The position numbers were made by a program, and so were the translations under genes. 64,000 nt of DNA from Anoplopoma fimbria (Eukaryota; Chordata; Actinopteri; Perciformes; Anoplopomatidae). The DNA lies in contig NC_072460.1 of assembly GCF_027596085.1 (NCBI RefSeq), forward strand, positions 7,957,512 to 8,021,511. The letters run 5' to 3'. The stretch's first letter is position 1; every line of letters begins with the position of its first letter. Positions 47,090-57,994 of the stretch are shown here, in pieces. The notes beneath the pieces were generated by a model. It worked only from the letters and a program-made list of their open reading frames with translations, did not search any database and was not told where the DNA came from.

Positions 47090-50000
47090 ATGTTTACGAC
47101 GCTGACTGTCTTTGGTGAGTATCTTACAGCAGCCTTTAACCCAGGGGTGTCCAAACCCAGGGGTGTCCATTTTTAATTGGCCCGCTAGAAATTCTAAAAG
47201 CATAATGGAATATGGCCCACACATGAAACTTGCACTTAATGCTGCATTCACACCAAAAGCGAAGCGAATATTTCTGGCGGCGCGAATCAGAGTTTCACCT
47301 GATTCGCGGGACGCTGTGTTGCGACAGCCAATCAGCGTTGAGCTTCTTCTCCTGTCACTCTGTCATCGATCAGCCAATCAGCGTTGAGCTTCTCCTCCTG
47401 CCACTCTGTCATCGAGCCGAGCTCCGTTCACAAAACAGGCATTTAAAACGTGATTTCCTTCTCCTCCTGCAGAGAGAACTAACAAAACATGAATTCTGAC
47501 TTTTTACAAACCACCATCATTATGTTGTTATTTCAGCGTCCCTTTTTGTACATTTATTGCAATTAAATCACAGTAAAATTGTTTATTTTCGGTTCATACG
47601 GCTCGAATAAATCCACAGATGATGTTATGAACTCAGACAAGACGGCGTTTAGTTTCCCAGGATATCTGGGACTGCCACAACAAGTATAAAGCAGAATTAG
47701 TATTTATTTATTGCATGGTTGATGGTGAAATAAATGGATTTGTTGACAGAGGTTTCCATGGAGATAAGCCCCGCCCCCTCTCCAGGGCTGTGAAGGATCA
47801 CCATCCTGAGTAAGAAGCAATCTCAGGCTGCTGTTTTGAGAATGAGCTGCCAACCATTTTTATAACAAAATAAATGAAAATCCATTAATGGAAAGTTGTG
47901 ATGTAGGATGTTTTTTTCTTTAAGCATATTCAAATATCAAGCATAATTTACCTACATTTGATTGATTTTGTTAACTTTAATACACTAGAAGTGAGGCGAT
48001 ATACCTCACCTCTAGTGAGTGGCCCAGCCTTTCGTATATTTTTCTATATGTGGCCCTCAGTGAAAAAAGTTTGGACAACCCTGCTTTAACCGCTTAGGAT
48101 AACGTTAGCTTAGCGAAACACGAAAATGAATTAACGTCACATTTTGTTCAATAGGCTTTGTCGCCATGTTCATGACTCCAGGACTTTGCTGTTCATCTAA
48201 AGAATATGCACCAAGGGCTGGACAATGTTGTACGATGTGCCACGAAGGTAATTATGAGTATAAGCCTGTGATGTTTGTGACCATGTACTACTGTGAAGAA
48301 GTGAAAACAAAAGTCACCTCATTAAAACACAAATGGATCAATACATTAATAAAATAAATTAAATGAATACTTAAAAAATATTACATTTAACGAATAATAC
48401 TGCATGCAAATTTTATTCCATTTTTTTTTTTTTTAAGGAAATTGAAAAACTTTATGTTATTTGAAGTTATTCTAATGTACTAGGTGGTTTGACAATTGAT
48501 CCAAATAAATGTCTTTATACGTTCGCTAACATTTAATGTCTTTACTTTAAGACTAATCCCACTCGTTAAAGACAAGACACTTTTCATTACTAGTTAAAGT
48601 TAATTTGAGACAGCCCTTTTTTATGTTTTTTATTTCATAGTTATAATTAATTTTGTAATTTGTACAACATATGACACTGAAGAGGTTGAAAATGTCATAC
48701 CAATAAGACGGACCACAGTCTAATGATTATGGGCCTGCTATGTGTCCAAGAGGAACAGAAACAGACAACGAGGATTAGAGGAAGTCACAGTCATCAGAGA
48801 GACGTTGTGTGAGGAGAGCCAGTATCTGGCATCGGCATTACACAGGTTTTTGTTCTCAGAGCCTTCATACAGAGAGTCAATAGCAGAGGCAAACACCAGG
48901 CTCTGTAATACCACCACGCACGCACGCACGCACGCACGCAAACAAACAAACAAACAAACAAACAAACAAACAAACAAACAAACAAACACACAAACAGTGG
49001 AAGAGAGCAAGAGTCTATACATTATTCATTTCTTTAGTTTAAAGTCTGATCAGAAGCCTTGATGCTAAATGAGTGTTGAATGTGTGTTTTTGTCTTAAAC
49101 AGGTACAGTTGTTCGAAGAGACTGCACTCTTCAGGAAGACACACAGTGTATCCCCTGTGTGAACGGGACATTTATGAACAGACCCAGTGGCCTGAATAAA
49201 TGTTTGCCCTGCACCCCCTGTGACCAAGGTATGACCATAAAGAACTGATTAACACTCCTGTCTTTCACTCTAGTCAACAACCTCCATAATGTAACTGCAA
49301 AATGACATGCTTTTAAATGTAACCTTTTGTTATTGCAATTACTTAAATGTCTTTCATATTTGTTTAATAATAATATCATGTCTATCATTCTGTTGGCTTT
49401 TAGGTAACGGCCTCTTTGCCAAACAGGGCTGCACAGCAGCAACAGACACAGTCTGTCATGTTGTAAATGGATATTTCTGCAAGGCCTTCACGGATGAGTC
49501 AGGATGTAGTTCTGCAGAAAAACATACGCAGTGTGAACCCGGTCACAGGATAAAAGCACCTGGTAAGAAAATCTCCAGTCTGACATTGAGTACGTTTACA
49601 TGCACACTTCTGTCCTAACAGTAACACAACACATGGTGTAGCTGCTTATTCAGCTCCATGTAAACACGGTGCTTTTAGCATGCAGACCATCATTCATATA
49701 TGTTCCACTACGATATGGAGGATCAGCTGCAGTAAACAGAAACCTCTTCCAGTTTCTTTACTTTATTCATCATACACCCTGATCATAGCTGGGATACTAG
49801 TGTGCATGAGAAATCCCTCAATGATAACACACAGTCTGATAACTGATGGATGTTCACTGGATGTTGGGTTCCTGTGTAATTAATCTAACCTTTGTCTGTT
49901 TCTCTAAGGAACCAGCAGAACGGACACAGTGTGTGAAAGCTGTCCGTCCGGCTATTTTTCACTTGATGGTGTGAATTGTACAGTTTGGACTAAGTAAGTA

Positions 50001-50726
50001 TTTGTTTGTTAAAGGAGGGTTTGTTCTGCCCTGTGGCACAAAATGACCACTATATTTATTCATCTATATCTGTTTTTTTTTTTTTTTTTTTTGTGATGAG
50101 TAGTTGAGTTTAATGTCTTCAAAAATGTATTTCTCTTTTCTGACAGTTGCTCACAAACCCAAATAAAGATCAAAGAAGGAAACATGACCAGTGATGTCAT
50201 CTGTGAAGCTGTTTCAAGACACCATTACTTTCTTATAGCTGCATTAATACTATTCACATTAACAGGGGCTGGGCTTTGGATCAAAGGTTTGTGCTTGTTC
50301 TGCATCCCTCATTTGACTGGTTTATATTTTACATAATTTCCTCTCATTTGTTTCTCTTCATCGGCTTCAATTGGAGGTCGCTAATGGTTTTTAGCTGATA
50401 CGTTTCTTTTCTTTGTATTTCAGGTGGACTATCATCATCAAAAAAAAAAAAAGAAGTATGTCGGCCCCATATGTTAATGTTGTTTACAACATGTAGATGT
50501 CTCAAACAGGCTGCACCATTTAATTCAACACGTTTCAATCATTTATTTCTATTTGTCATGTGAAATCTCTCCAGTGAAATTCAATCTAGTCGGCTGTACA
50601 TCATTCACAATAAAACACAGCCTCTTTTTTTCCCGCCAGAATCCTCGACCATCTGACAGAATAGCTCCATCTGGATCTCCAGGATCCAACCAGGTTTTGA
50701 TGATACAGGGGCATCACAGTTCCTGA
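47090..50726 (+). CDS. TNFRSF14 (HVEM)-like receptor, copy C, longest and most complete copy
   Basis: Exons: 47090-47114, 48155-48247, 49103-49228, 49404-49562, 49909-49993, 50147-50286, 50424-50455, 50640-50726 (stop), all GT-AG, 248 residues. Leader MFTTLTVFGFVAMFM; cysteine-rich repeats with CCTMCHEG, DTQCIPCVNGTF, CLPCTPCDQG, GCTAATDTVC and DTVCESCPSGYFS; membrane segment HYFLIAALILFTLTGAGLWI. Twelve A bases after TCATCATCA in exon 7 keep frame (GLSSSKKKKE) and join exon 8 to a tail NPRPSDRIAPSGSPGSNQVL ending HHSS. No death domain or clear TRAF motif. Exon 3 is clearly more diverged from A/B than exons 4-6 are. Intron 1 carries a 942-bp hAT-type insertion. This is the best candidate for an ordinary membrane receptor in the array. 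Confidence 0.86.
47142..48083. mobile_element. 942-bp non-autonomous hAT-type element with 8-bp target duplication
   Basis: Ends CAGGGGTGTCCAAAC and GTTTGGACAACCCTG are imperfect terminal inverted repeats. The element is flanked on both sides by CTTTAACC (47134-47141 and 48084-48091). Copy D has the empty site: GCCTTTAACCGCTTAGG with a single CTTTAACC. An 8-bp duplication is characteristic of hAT. Internal AATCAGCGTTGAGCTTCT sequence is partly repeated. No transposase is encoded. Confidence 0.9.
48915..48992. repeat. CGCA then CAAA microsatellite in intron 2 of copy C
   Basis: Tetranucleotide CGCA units followed by about 12 AAAC units, where A, B and D have CA dinucleotides. It adjoins the decayed antisense exon-like ORF. 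Confidence 0.92.
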
Positions 50727-51394
50727 CATTCCATTGGAAGGGAGGCCATCCAGCCCAACAGTCATCAGTAAATGAATGGACTTGCTTTTTATGGTGGCTT
50801 TCTAAAGTGTTTCTGTACATATGACATATATTGCATGTATACAGATAACTCGAGTAAATCCAAAACGCAGTTTTTAAATGATGATTTCATTCATTAAGGG
50901 AAAAAAGCTATCCAAACCTACCTGGCCCTATGTGAAAAAGTAATTGCCCCTAAACCTAATAACTGGTTGTGCCACCCTTGGCGGCAACAACTGCAATCAA
51001 GCGTTTGCGATAACTGGCAATGAGTCTTTCACATCACTGTGGAGGAATTTTGGCCCACTCGTCTTTGCAGAACTTTTTTAATTCAGCCACATTGGATGGT
51101 TTTCGAGCATAAATGGCCACAGCATCTCAATCGGATTTAAGTCCGGACTTTGACTAGGCCACTCCAAAACCTTCATTTTGTGTTTTTTTAGCCATCCAGA
51201 GGTTGACTTGCTGGTGTGTTTCGGATCATTGTCCTGCTGCATAACCCAAGTGCGCTTGAGCTTGAGGTCACGAACTGATGGCCGGACATTCTCCTTCAGG
51301 ATTTTCTGGTAGAGAGCAGAATTCATGGTTCCATCAATTATGGCAAGTCGTCCAGGTCCTGAAGCTGCAAAGCAGCCCCAGACCATCACACTAC

Positions 51395-53611
51395 CTACAA
51401 GCTGTGGATCAGCAAAGAGTTGAAGGGCCTTCTCAACAGGAAGAAGAGGGCCTTCATGGCTAAGGACAGAGGGGAACTTCGGGCTGTTCAGAAGGAGCTG
51501 AAGAGAAAGCTGAGAGAGGCTAAGAACAGCTACAGGGAGAAGATTGTGGCTAAAATGGGACAGAACAACACTAAAGAGGTGTGGAATGGGATGAAAATGA
51601 TGACAGGCTGCAGTCTGCCTTCATCTGGAGTAAAGGGTGACCTAGCACTCGAGCTCAACCTATTTTTCAACAGGTTCGACACTACCCCCACCCCGGTGTG
51701 CTCCGATAGTGAGGCTAGGTCTCCACCTAACACCTCTTCCCCCATTCACACCTCTGCTGGGGTCTCTGCTCTCCCTCCCATCCCCACCTCTGCCACCTCC
51801 CCCTCTCTCAGCAGACTGTTAGGACAGAGGATGCCCCCCCTCACCCACTAGCCCTCTTCAGACCAACATCTCCACAGATGTGGACCAGGACAGCCCATCA
51901 CTCCCCCCATCCCCCCCTACAACTGTTCACCCTCGGCCAGGAGCTCACAGCTCCCTTCAAACCCCCTCACCACCCAGCCCCACCTTCACCACCATCCAGG
52001 TACAGCATCAGCTCTCCAGGCTTCAGATGAGCAAAGCCAGTGGACCTGATGACATCAGCCCTAGGTTACTGAAAGTGTGTGCTGGACAGCTGGCGGCTCC
52101 TCTCCGGCACCTCTTCAATCTTTCCCTGAGGTTGAAGAAGGTGCCCACAATCTGGAAGACGTCCTGCATTGTCCCGGTGCCGAAGAGGAGTCGTCCCAGC
52201 AGTCTTAATGACTACAGACCTGTGGCCCTGACATCACACGTCATGAAGACCCTTGAGAGACTGGTTCTGCGGCACCTGAGGACCCAGCTTACAGCTTTCC
52301 TGAACCCACTACAGTTCGCCTATCTGCCACACATCGGGGTGGAGGACTCCATCATCTACCTGACACACAAGGCCCTCTCTCACCTGGAGAAGCTGGGAAG
52401 CACTGTCAGAGTCATGTTCTTTGACTTCTCCAGTACTTTCAACACCATCCAGCCCTCCCTACTGAGAGAGAAGCTGCTGGAGATGAACCTGCACCCCGAC
52501 ACCACTTCCTGGATCACAGACTACCTCACAGGCCGGCCACAGTACGTCAGGGTGGACGGCTGTGTCTCTGAGTCTGTGATCAGCAACACCGGCGCACCCC
52601 AAGGAACTGTACTGGCACCATTCCTCTTCACTCTCTACACCTCGGACTTCCGCTTCAACTCTGGTTCCTGCCACCTCCAAAAGTTCTCCGATGACTCCTC
52701 CATTGTTGGATGTATCACCAGGGACAACGAGGAGGAGTACAGAGGACTGATTGAGAGCTTCATCACATGGTGCAGCAACAACCACCTGAAGCTCAACATC
52801 AGCAAGACCAAGGAGCTTGTGGTGGACTACCAGAGGAACAGAAGCCCCCTGTCCCTGTTTTCATTCAGGGAGGGGAAGTGGAGAGGGTTGAGTCGTACAA
52901 GTACCTTGGGGTGCAGATCAACAATAAACTGGACTAGACACACAACACTGATGAAAGGACAGAGCAGGCTGTTCTTCCTGAGGAGGCTGAGGTCCTTCAA
53001 TGTGTGCAATAAACTGCTCAAGGCATTCTACCAGTCTGTGGTAGCCAGCGCCCTCTTCTTCGCTGTGGTGTGCTGGGGTGTGGCATCAGGACTGGAGATG
53101 CTCAACAAGCTAGTGAGGAAAGCCAGCTCTGTGGTGGGTCTGGAGCTGGACAGTCTGAAGTCAGTGGGTGAGAGGAGGATGAAGGCCAAACTCGGAGCCA
53201 TCCTGGACAATCCCTCTCACCCTCTCCATGAGGAACTGTGGCAGCTGGGCAGCTCTTTCAGCCATCGGCTGATTCTACCAAAGAGCAGGACGGGCGCTTC
53301 AGACGCTCATTTGTGCCCACTGCCATCAGACTGTACAACAACAGCAGAGACCATAGTCTGTCATCATGCTGACCACCCCCCCCCATGTGGATATACTGTA
53401 CATTTTTATTCCTGTTCTATCTTTATTTTGTTGTATAGTATGTGTATTTATTGTCTGTGTAGTTGTATAGTATGTGTATTTATTGTCTGTGTAGTTGTAT
53501 AGTATGTGTATTTATTGTCTGTGTAGTTGTATAGTATGTGTATTTATTGTCTGTGTCTGTGTAGTTGAGCTGCTGCAACACTTGAATTTGAAAGGAATAT
53601 AAGGATAAGGA
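51395..53611 (+). mobile_element. 5'-truncated L2/CR1-type LINE inside the Tc1 element
   Basis: Encodes part of a non-LTR reverse transcriptase. A first piece (51420-51851) reads [20 protein letters not shown] and [13 protein letters not shown] long open frame (51880-53502) has KASGPDDISPRLLKVCAGQL, LNDYRPVALTSHVMKTLERL, FFDFSSTFNTIQPSLL, GAPQGTVLAPFLFTLYTSDF and the catalytic region KFSDDSSIVG (FSDD in place of YADD). Two compensating frameshifts lie near 52860-52935. The 3' end has about four tandem copies of a roughly 32-bp TAGTATGTGTATTTATTGTC unit (53435-53560). It is flanked by TACC on both sides within Tc1 sequence. The clade name is by recollection. Confidence 0.85.
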
Positions 53612-53831
53612 ATACCACCACCATGTTTGACTGGTGGTATGATGTTGGTTTTATGAAATGCTGTGTTAGTTTTACGCCAGATGTAACGGGACGCACACCT
53701 TCCAAAAAGTTCAACTTTTGTCTTGTCAGTCCACAGAATATTTGCCCAAAAGTCTTGGATCATCAAGATGTTTTTTGGCAAATGTGAGACGAGCCTTTGT
53801 GTTCTTTTGGTCAGCAGTGGCTTTCACCTTG

Positions 53832-54141
53832 ATTTCCTTTTAAGAAAGTTCCTTTCATTTTAACATGTGTAAGTGAGTGAACTCCCTAAAAAGTCATTTC
53901 AACCCACAGAGCCTCACAGGCTGTAATTTGCCTTTCAAGACGATCATCAGAAATGAAGGATAATTCTATTTACTATCTGTCAGACTGGTGTCAGATTTAG
54001 AATTTATTATTAGCATGCAGACCATCATTACATCGAGTATCACCATATGTTTTACGTATACGTTTTATATGGAGGATCAGCTGCAGTAAACAGAAACCTC
54101 TTCCAGTTTCTTTACTTTATATATCATACACCCTGATCATT
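53832..54141 (+). repeat. Receptor intron 3 + intron 4 fragment inside the Tc1 element
   Basis: The first part matches receptor intron 3 (compare 40971-41051: TAAGAAAGTTCTTTTCATTT, then ACATGTGTAAGTGAGTGA). The second part matches intron 4 (compare 41787-42011: GATCATCAGAAATGAAGGA, then ATATGGAGGATCAGCTGCAG). Exon 4, which separates them in the gene, is absent. Tc1 sequence resumes on either side without apparent loss (TTTCACCTT on the left, TTGGAACCCTCCCC on the right). Confidence 0.85.
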
Positions 54142-55352
54142 GGAACCCTCCCCTGGATGCCATTTGTGCCCAGTCTCTTTCTTATTGTTGAATCATGAAC
54201 ACTGACCTTAACTGAGGCCACTGAGGCCTGCAGTTCTTTAGATGTTGTTCTGGGGTCTTTTATGACCTACTGGATGAGACGTCGATGTGCTCTTTGACTA
54301 ATTTTGGTAGGCCGGCCACTCCTGGGAAGGTTCACCACTATCTGTCTTCTCCATTTGTGGATAATGGCTCTCACCGTGGTTCGCTGGAGTCCCAAAGCCT
54401 TAGAAATGGCTTTGTAACCCTTTCCAGACTGATACATGTCAATTACTTTGTTTCTCATCTGTTCTTGAATTTCTTTAGAGCATGATGTGTTGCTTTTTGA
54501 GATCTTTTAGCCTACTTCACTTTGTCAGACAGGTTCTATTTAAGTGATTTCTTGATTCAACAGGTCTGGCAGTAATCAGGCCTGGGTGTGGCTAGTGAAA
54601 TTGAACTCCGCTTTCCAAAAAATGTGGTTAATCACAGGTCATTCATGAAAAATAAGAAACCAGGAAGGGGGCAAATACTTTTTCACACACTCTAGCTGTC
54701 TTGTGAGAAAAACCCCTCACCACTACAAATGTCCAAGGACAGAGGACATCTGGGGTGACAGTGGATAGGGGCGACTGTGGCTCAGTGTTAGAGAAGTGTG
54801 GTTCTTTTATCAGGATCTGCTGTTCGATGCCCGGCTCTGCTAGTCCATATCAATGTGTCTTTGGGCTTCGCCAGCAGTGTATGAATGAATGTGTGTGAAT
54901 GTCAGATTGTGAATGAGAAGTTGTTGATTGACAGTTTGTCATACAATCTGTTGATTTTATTTGTTCTTGTTTTGTTGTTTTACTAACATTTTCTAAATAA
55001 ATAAATATTTTCTAAACACTATAAAGCAAAATGGTTGTCACTAGCCACTCATATTTATCATCCCATTAGTTTATGACTGTATGAAGATAATTGTTAAATC
55101 TGTAATAGCTAGGTGTTAGGATGGCCACGTAGCGGCCGGAGTTTAAAAGTAGGAGGCTTGACACAGAGGTTATGTGCAGACCAGCCAGGTGTTTCTTCCA
55201 CCAACAATTAACAAAGAAACATGAAACATCTCCTCAAACAATGGCGTCGGGGCAGCATGTGGTCCTGGCAGCAACACTGCTGGGTGATTACTGGCAGCCT
55301 TATATAGCATGCCCCTGACGAGGACCTCAACCTCACCACTGTATAGGTAACT

Positions 55353-56195
55353 CTGCCCCTCCCCTAACAACACAATTACCTTCATCACACAAACATTCAA
55401 ATACATTTCATATTACCCTAATGCCAATTATCTAAATGGTCTCTATTGGTGTTACACCTTACAATGGAGTAATCTTAAGCCTGAAGGGGAAATTCTACTT
55501 AACTTACGCCCCTCTACTCATTTAATACTTGGTACCTCCGGAACTATAAAATGGTGCTCAGGTACGCTGGGGACACTTTTAGCCCGAACACGCTGGAGAG
55601 GAAACACAACAGAGGTAAGTGACTTTAACACAATAGACATATTTGACTGCACAGTCAATCACAGTTTATGACCTAAATCATCAATCTAGTTAAACTCATG
55701 TTTATCTTTACAGGCCCAGATTCTAAACACGTCAAACAGTGGCAGCTACAACATCCAACAGAAAGATAAACACATCTCAATAAACATTTAACCCTTTGAG
55801 TGTGGCTCTTATTTCCTGAAGCATTCCTGTATTTAATGTGCTACAGTTGTTGTAATGGAGAGTCTCTTCATTACACTCGGCATACTGTTTGTTTTCATGG
55901 ACGGCCGAATGGTGCATCTCTTTAAATGTCATCTCTTTAAATGTGGAGCGGCATTATCTCCTTTCATTTAGTAAAGGAAGATCCAGTGTATCATATGCTA
56001 AAGAAGATAAGTAAGGAAACATTGAAGCACCTTTTCTTAGCATTTAGAGAATTAAAAAAACTCTTATCATGGCGGCCACTTGCAAACGTCCGGGTCATTT
56101 CACTCAGTTTGGAACCTTCCTAGGCAAAAGGGACTATTTGCCCGCAGACTGTGTTTCCTTTCCAAGCAGAATTGTTGATCATCAACCCGGTAACT
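55353..56195 (+). other. 840-bp segment flanked by GGTAACTCTG, with a promoter-like and exon-like layout
   Basis: GGTAACTCTG occurs at 55346-55355 and again about 56191, and only once in the spacer before A. Inside are TATAAA at 55545-55550, a strong donor (ACAGAG then GTAAGTG, 55615), an acceptor (TTATCTTTACAG, 55713) and AATAAA at 55779-55784. No ORF joins these. It could be an LTR or a decayed short transcript unit; neither is proved. Confidence 0.45.
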
Positions 56196-56899
56196 CTGAT
56201 AGAGAACGTTGTATCAGTTACAAAACAGGAGAGTAGTCTCACACTCGTAGCTGTGATGTTCAAACAAATGATTTAATAGTTAACTAAAGATTCTACGTGA
56301 CCGTCTTCTTCAGGGTAATGGAGAGCACTTTCATCTTCCCTGTGGTCAGCACCTCTACCACACTGGTGTGTGTTCCTCCTCTCTCTCATCCAAAAAACAG
56401 GAACAGGCGAACATCTGATGCTCCAATGTCTCGACATACACAACGGATGTCAGCAGTGAAAATGGGGGGACACGGAAAGTGGTATCAATAAAATGGAGCA
56501 TGAGGATTACAGGGATGTTGGGGTGTTTTCCCTTTGTATTGATGCTGTTAATGCTGTTTTTCTAGAAAGATTTTCCTTTAAGTTGCAGGCTTCCTCAGAG
56601 GTCAATTCTCGGACCATTTTTTTATTTTTTTTTTTTTTTACAAATGCTCTCCTCAGGGCCCTTAATCTGTCAATTTGGTTGTGTTTTATCATTGCTACTC
56701 TGATGATACACAACTCACATACACTGTGACCATCACATCACAGTTAAACTGAGGTTTTGGTTTTCGCCCCAGACCAGCGCCCTACTAACATCCTCCAACA
56801 CCTATAGATTAATTGGCCACTAATGGAAAACCTTTTGCAAAAAAACTTGGTGTCCCTTTTGACTAACAGCAAAAATTTGATTAATACATCGACAGACAG

Positions 56900-57420
56900 T
56901 TCAGTCAAGACAGACTCCTCACCGGAGGAATTTTGCAAAAGAAATGCGCCCACTGTTATCTTTCCAGCAGTTTGACATGGTTATCCATGATTTGGTGTCA
57001 GCCCACTTGGACCACTGTAATGCTCTTTGTTCCTGTCTTAATCATGGCAGTTAGTCCAAAAAGACTTCAGCAAGACTACTTACCAAGACCTCATATTGCT
57101 CTCACATCACAGTTCTGGTCTCACTTCACTGGCTCCCAATTAAATTAAGGATCCATTTCAAGATCTTCCTCTTCATCTACAAGGCTTTGAATAGTTGCTC
57201 CTTAATGTATGAGTAATCTACACAGGTCATATAGCTCTGCTCGGCGCCTCAGGTCCTCTGAACTAAGGCCTCGTTCAAGACAGAAAACTTGAGGGGACTG
57301 TCTGTCTTCTGTCCTGTTTCTCAGACTGTGGAGCAGTGCTCCCTGGGAGTCAGGTCACCAGACTCCGTTGGGTGATTTAAATCACAGCTGAAGACCGGTC
57401 TGTTTTCTAAGTGTTTTTGT
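56900..57420 (+). mobile_element. Degraded L2-like LINE 3' end, second copy
   Basis: Near-identical to 26540-27060 and duplicated with the spacer. Same RT C-terminal fragments (HDLVSAHLDHCNAL, LHWLPIKLRIHFKIFLFIYK) in broken frames. A short extra stretch (57526-57600) follows that the other copy has lost. Confidence 0.75.
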
Positions 57421-57780
57421 GCTTTAGTCATTTACTTTTTTTTTTTTTTTTTGTGCTGGGTTTTTCCTTTTGTTTTGTTTTTATGGTGTTTTTTTCTCCT
57501 GTTTGTGTTGCACCCATATTTGGTTCTTTTAATAAATGATAATTAATGTATCCTTAGGTAAGGAACTTTGTAACCTAGGTTTTTAAAGATGCTTTATAAA
57601 TAAAATAATTACTCTACTTTCTTCAAATATCTAAGCTGACAGCAGTAACGCACGGAGCCATTCAGGTTACAAGTCCCGCCCTGCTGCGACTTTGGGATCC
57701 GCCCCTTCTGGTATTTTGAGGATTTCAAAAGATTGACACGAGAAGTCTTCACTTCCTGTATTTTCATTGACTGGTTGCTG

Positions 57781-57820
57781 CCATAGACATCATATAGGTA
57801 TGTCTATATGATGTCTATGG
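57781..57820. repeat. Perfect 17-bp fold-back hairpin upstream of copy D
   Basis: CCATAGACATCATATAG, a 6-base loop GTATGT, then the exact reverse complement. It interrupts sequence shared with the copy C flank and is followed by a second GGTTGCTG, suggesting a short target duplication. It is absent from C. Confidence 0.85.
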
Positions 57821-57925
57821 TTGCTGCTGCCGGCTTTACACGTCCATTTTCAACTCAAACGAACCTACTGCTAAGCTAAGATAATCTAATTAAATTTAGT
57901 TGTTTGCTTTGACTATCTCCAGAAA

Positions 57926-57994
57926 ATGACACTATTGTCGCCAGAACGTAACGAAACCCTGTTCAAGAATGTGTTATCATGTTTCCGACGCTGA
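57926..57994 (+). promoter_or_regulatory. Overlapping upstream ORF at receptor copy D start
   Basis: ATG 57926 opens the same upstream ORF as in A and B. In D the stop is lost (TTCAAG in place of TTCTAG), so it runs 22 codons to TGA at 57992-57994, past the main ATG (57979) in another frame. Copy C lacks this ATG altogether (AAAAGGACA). Confidence 0.6.

Larger units (their letters stand above)
50930..54696 (-). mobile_element. Tc1-like DNA transposon with receptor intron filler and LINE insertion
   Basis: Outer ends contain the inverted pair TGTGAAAAAGTAATTGCC and GGCAAATACTTTTTCACA. Minus-strand transposase pieces in order: helix-turn-helix region 54458-54267 (QSGKGYKAISKALGLQRTTV, then SGRPTKIS); central ILWTDKTKVELFG at about 53750-53640; and C-terminal 51389-51078 ([34 protein letters not shown]), giving the remaining acidic residues of a DDE-type triad. 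The pieces are separated by an L2-like LINE (51395-53611) and a receptor-intron insert (53832-54141). The element is dead and lies in the 3' region of copy C. Confidence 0.88.
54720..57636. repeat. Spacer type 1 before receptor copy D
   Basis: Duplicate of the spacer before copy A (25242-27180): receptor 3' flank, the GGATGGCCACGTAGCGGCCG block, the TATATAGCATGCCCCTGAC stretch, and the L2-like LINE 3' end. It holds about 840 bp (55353-56195) that the first copy lacks. Confidence 0.85.
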
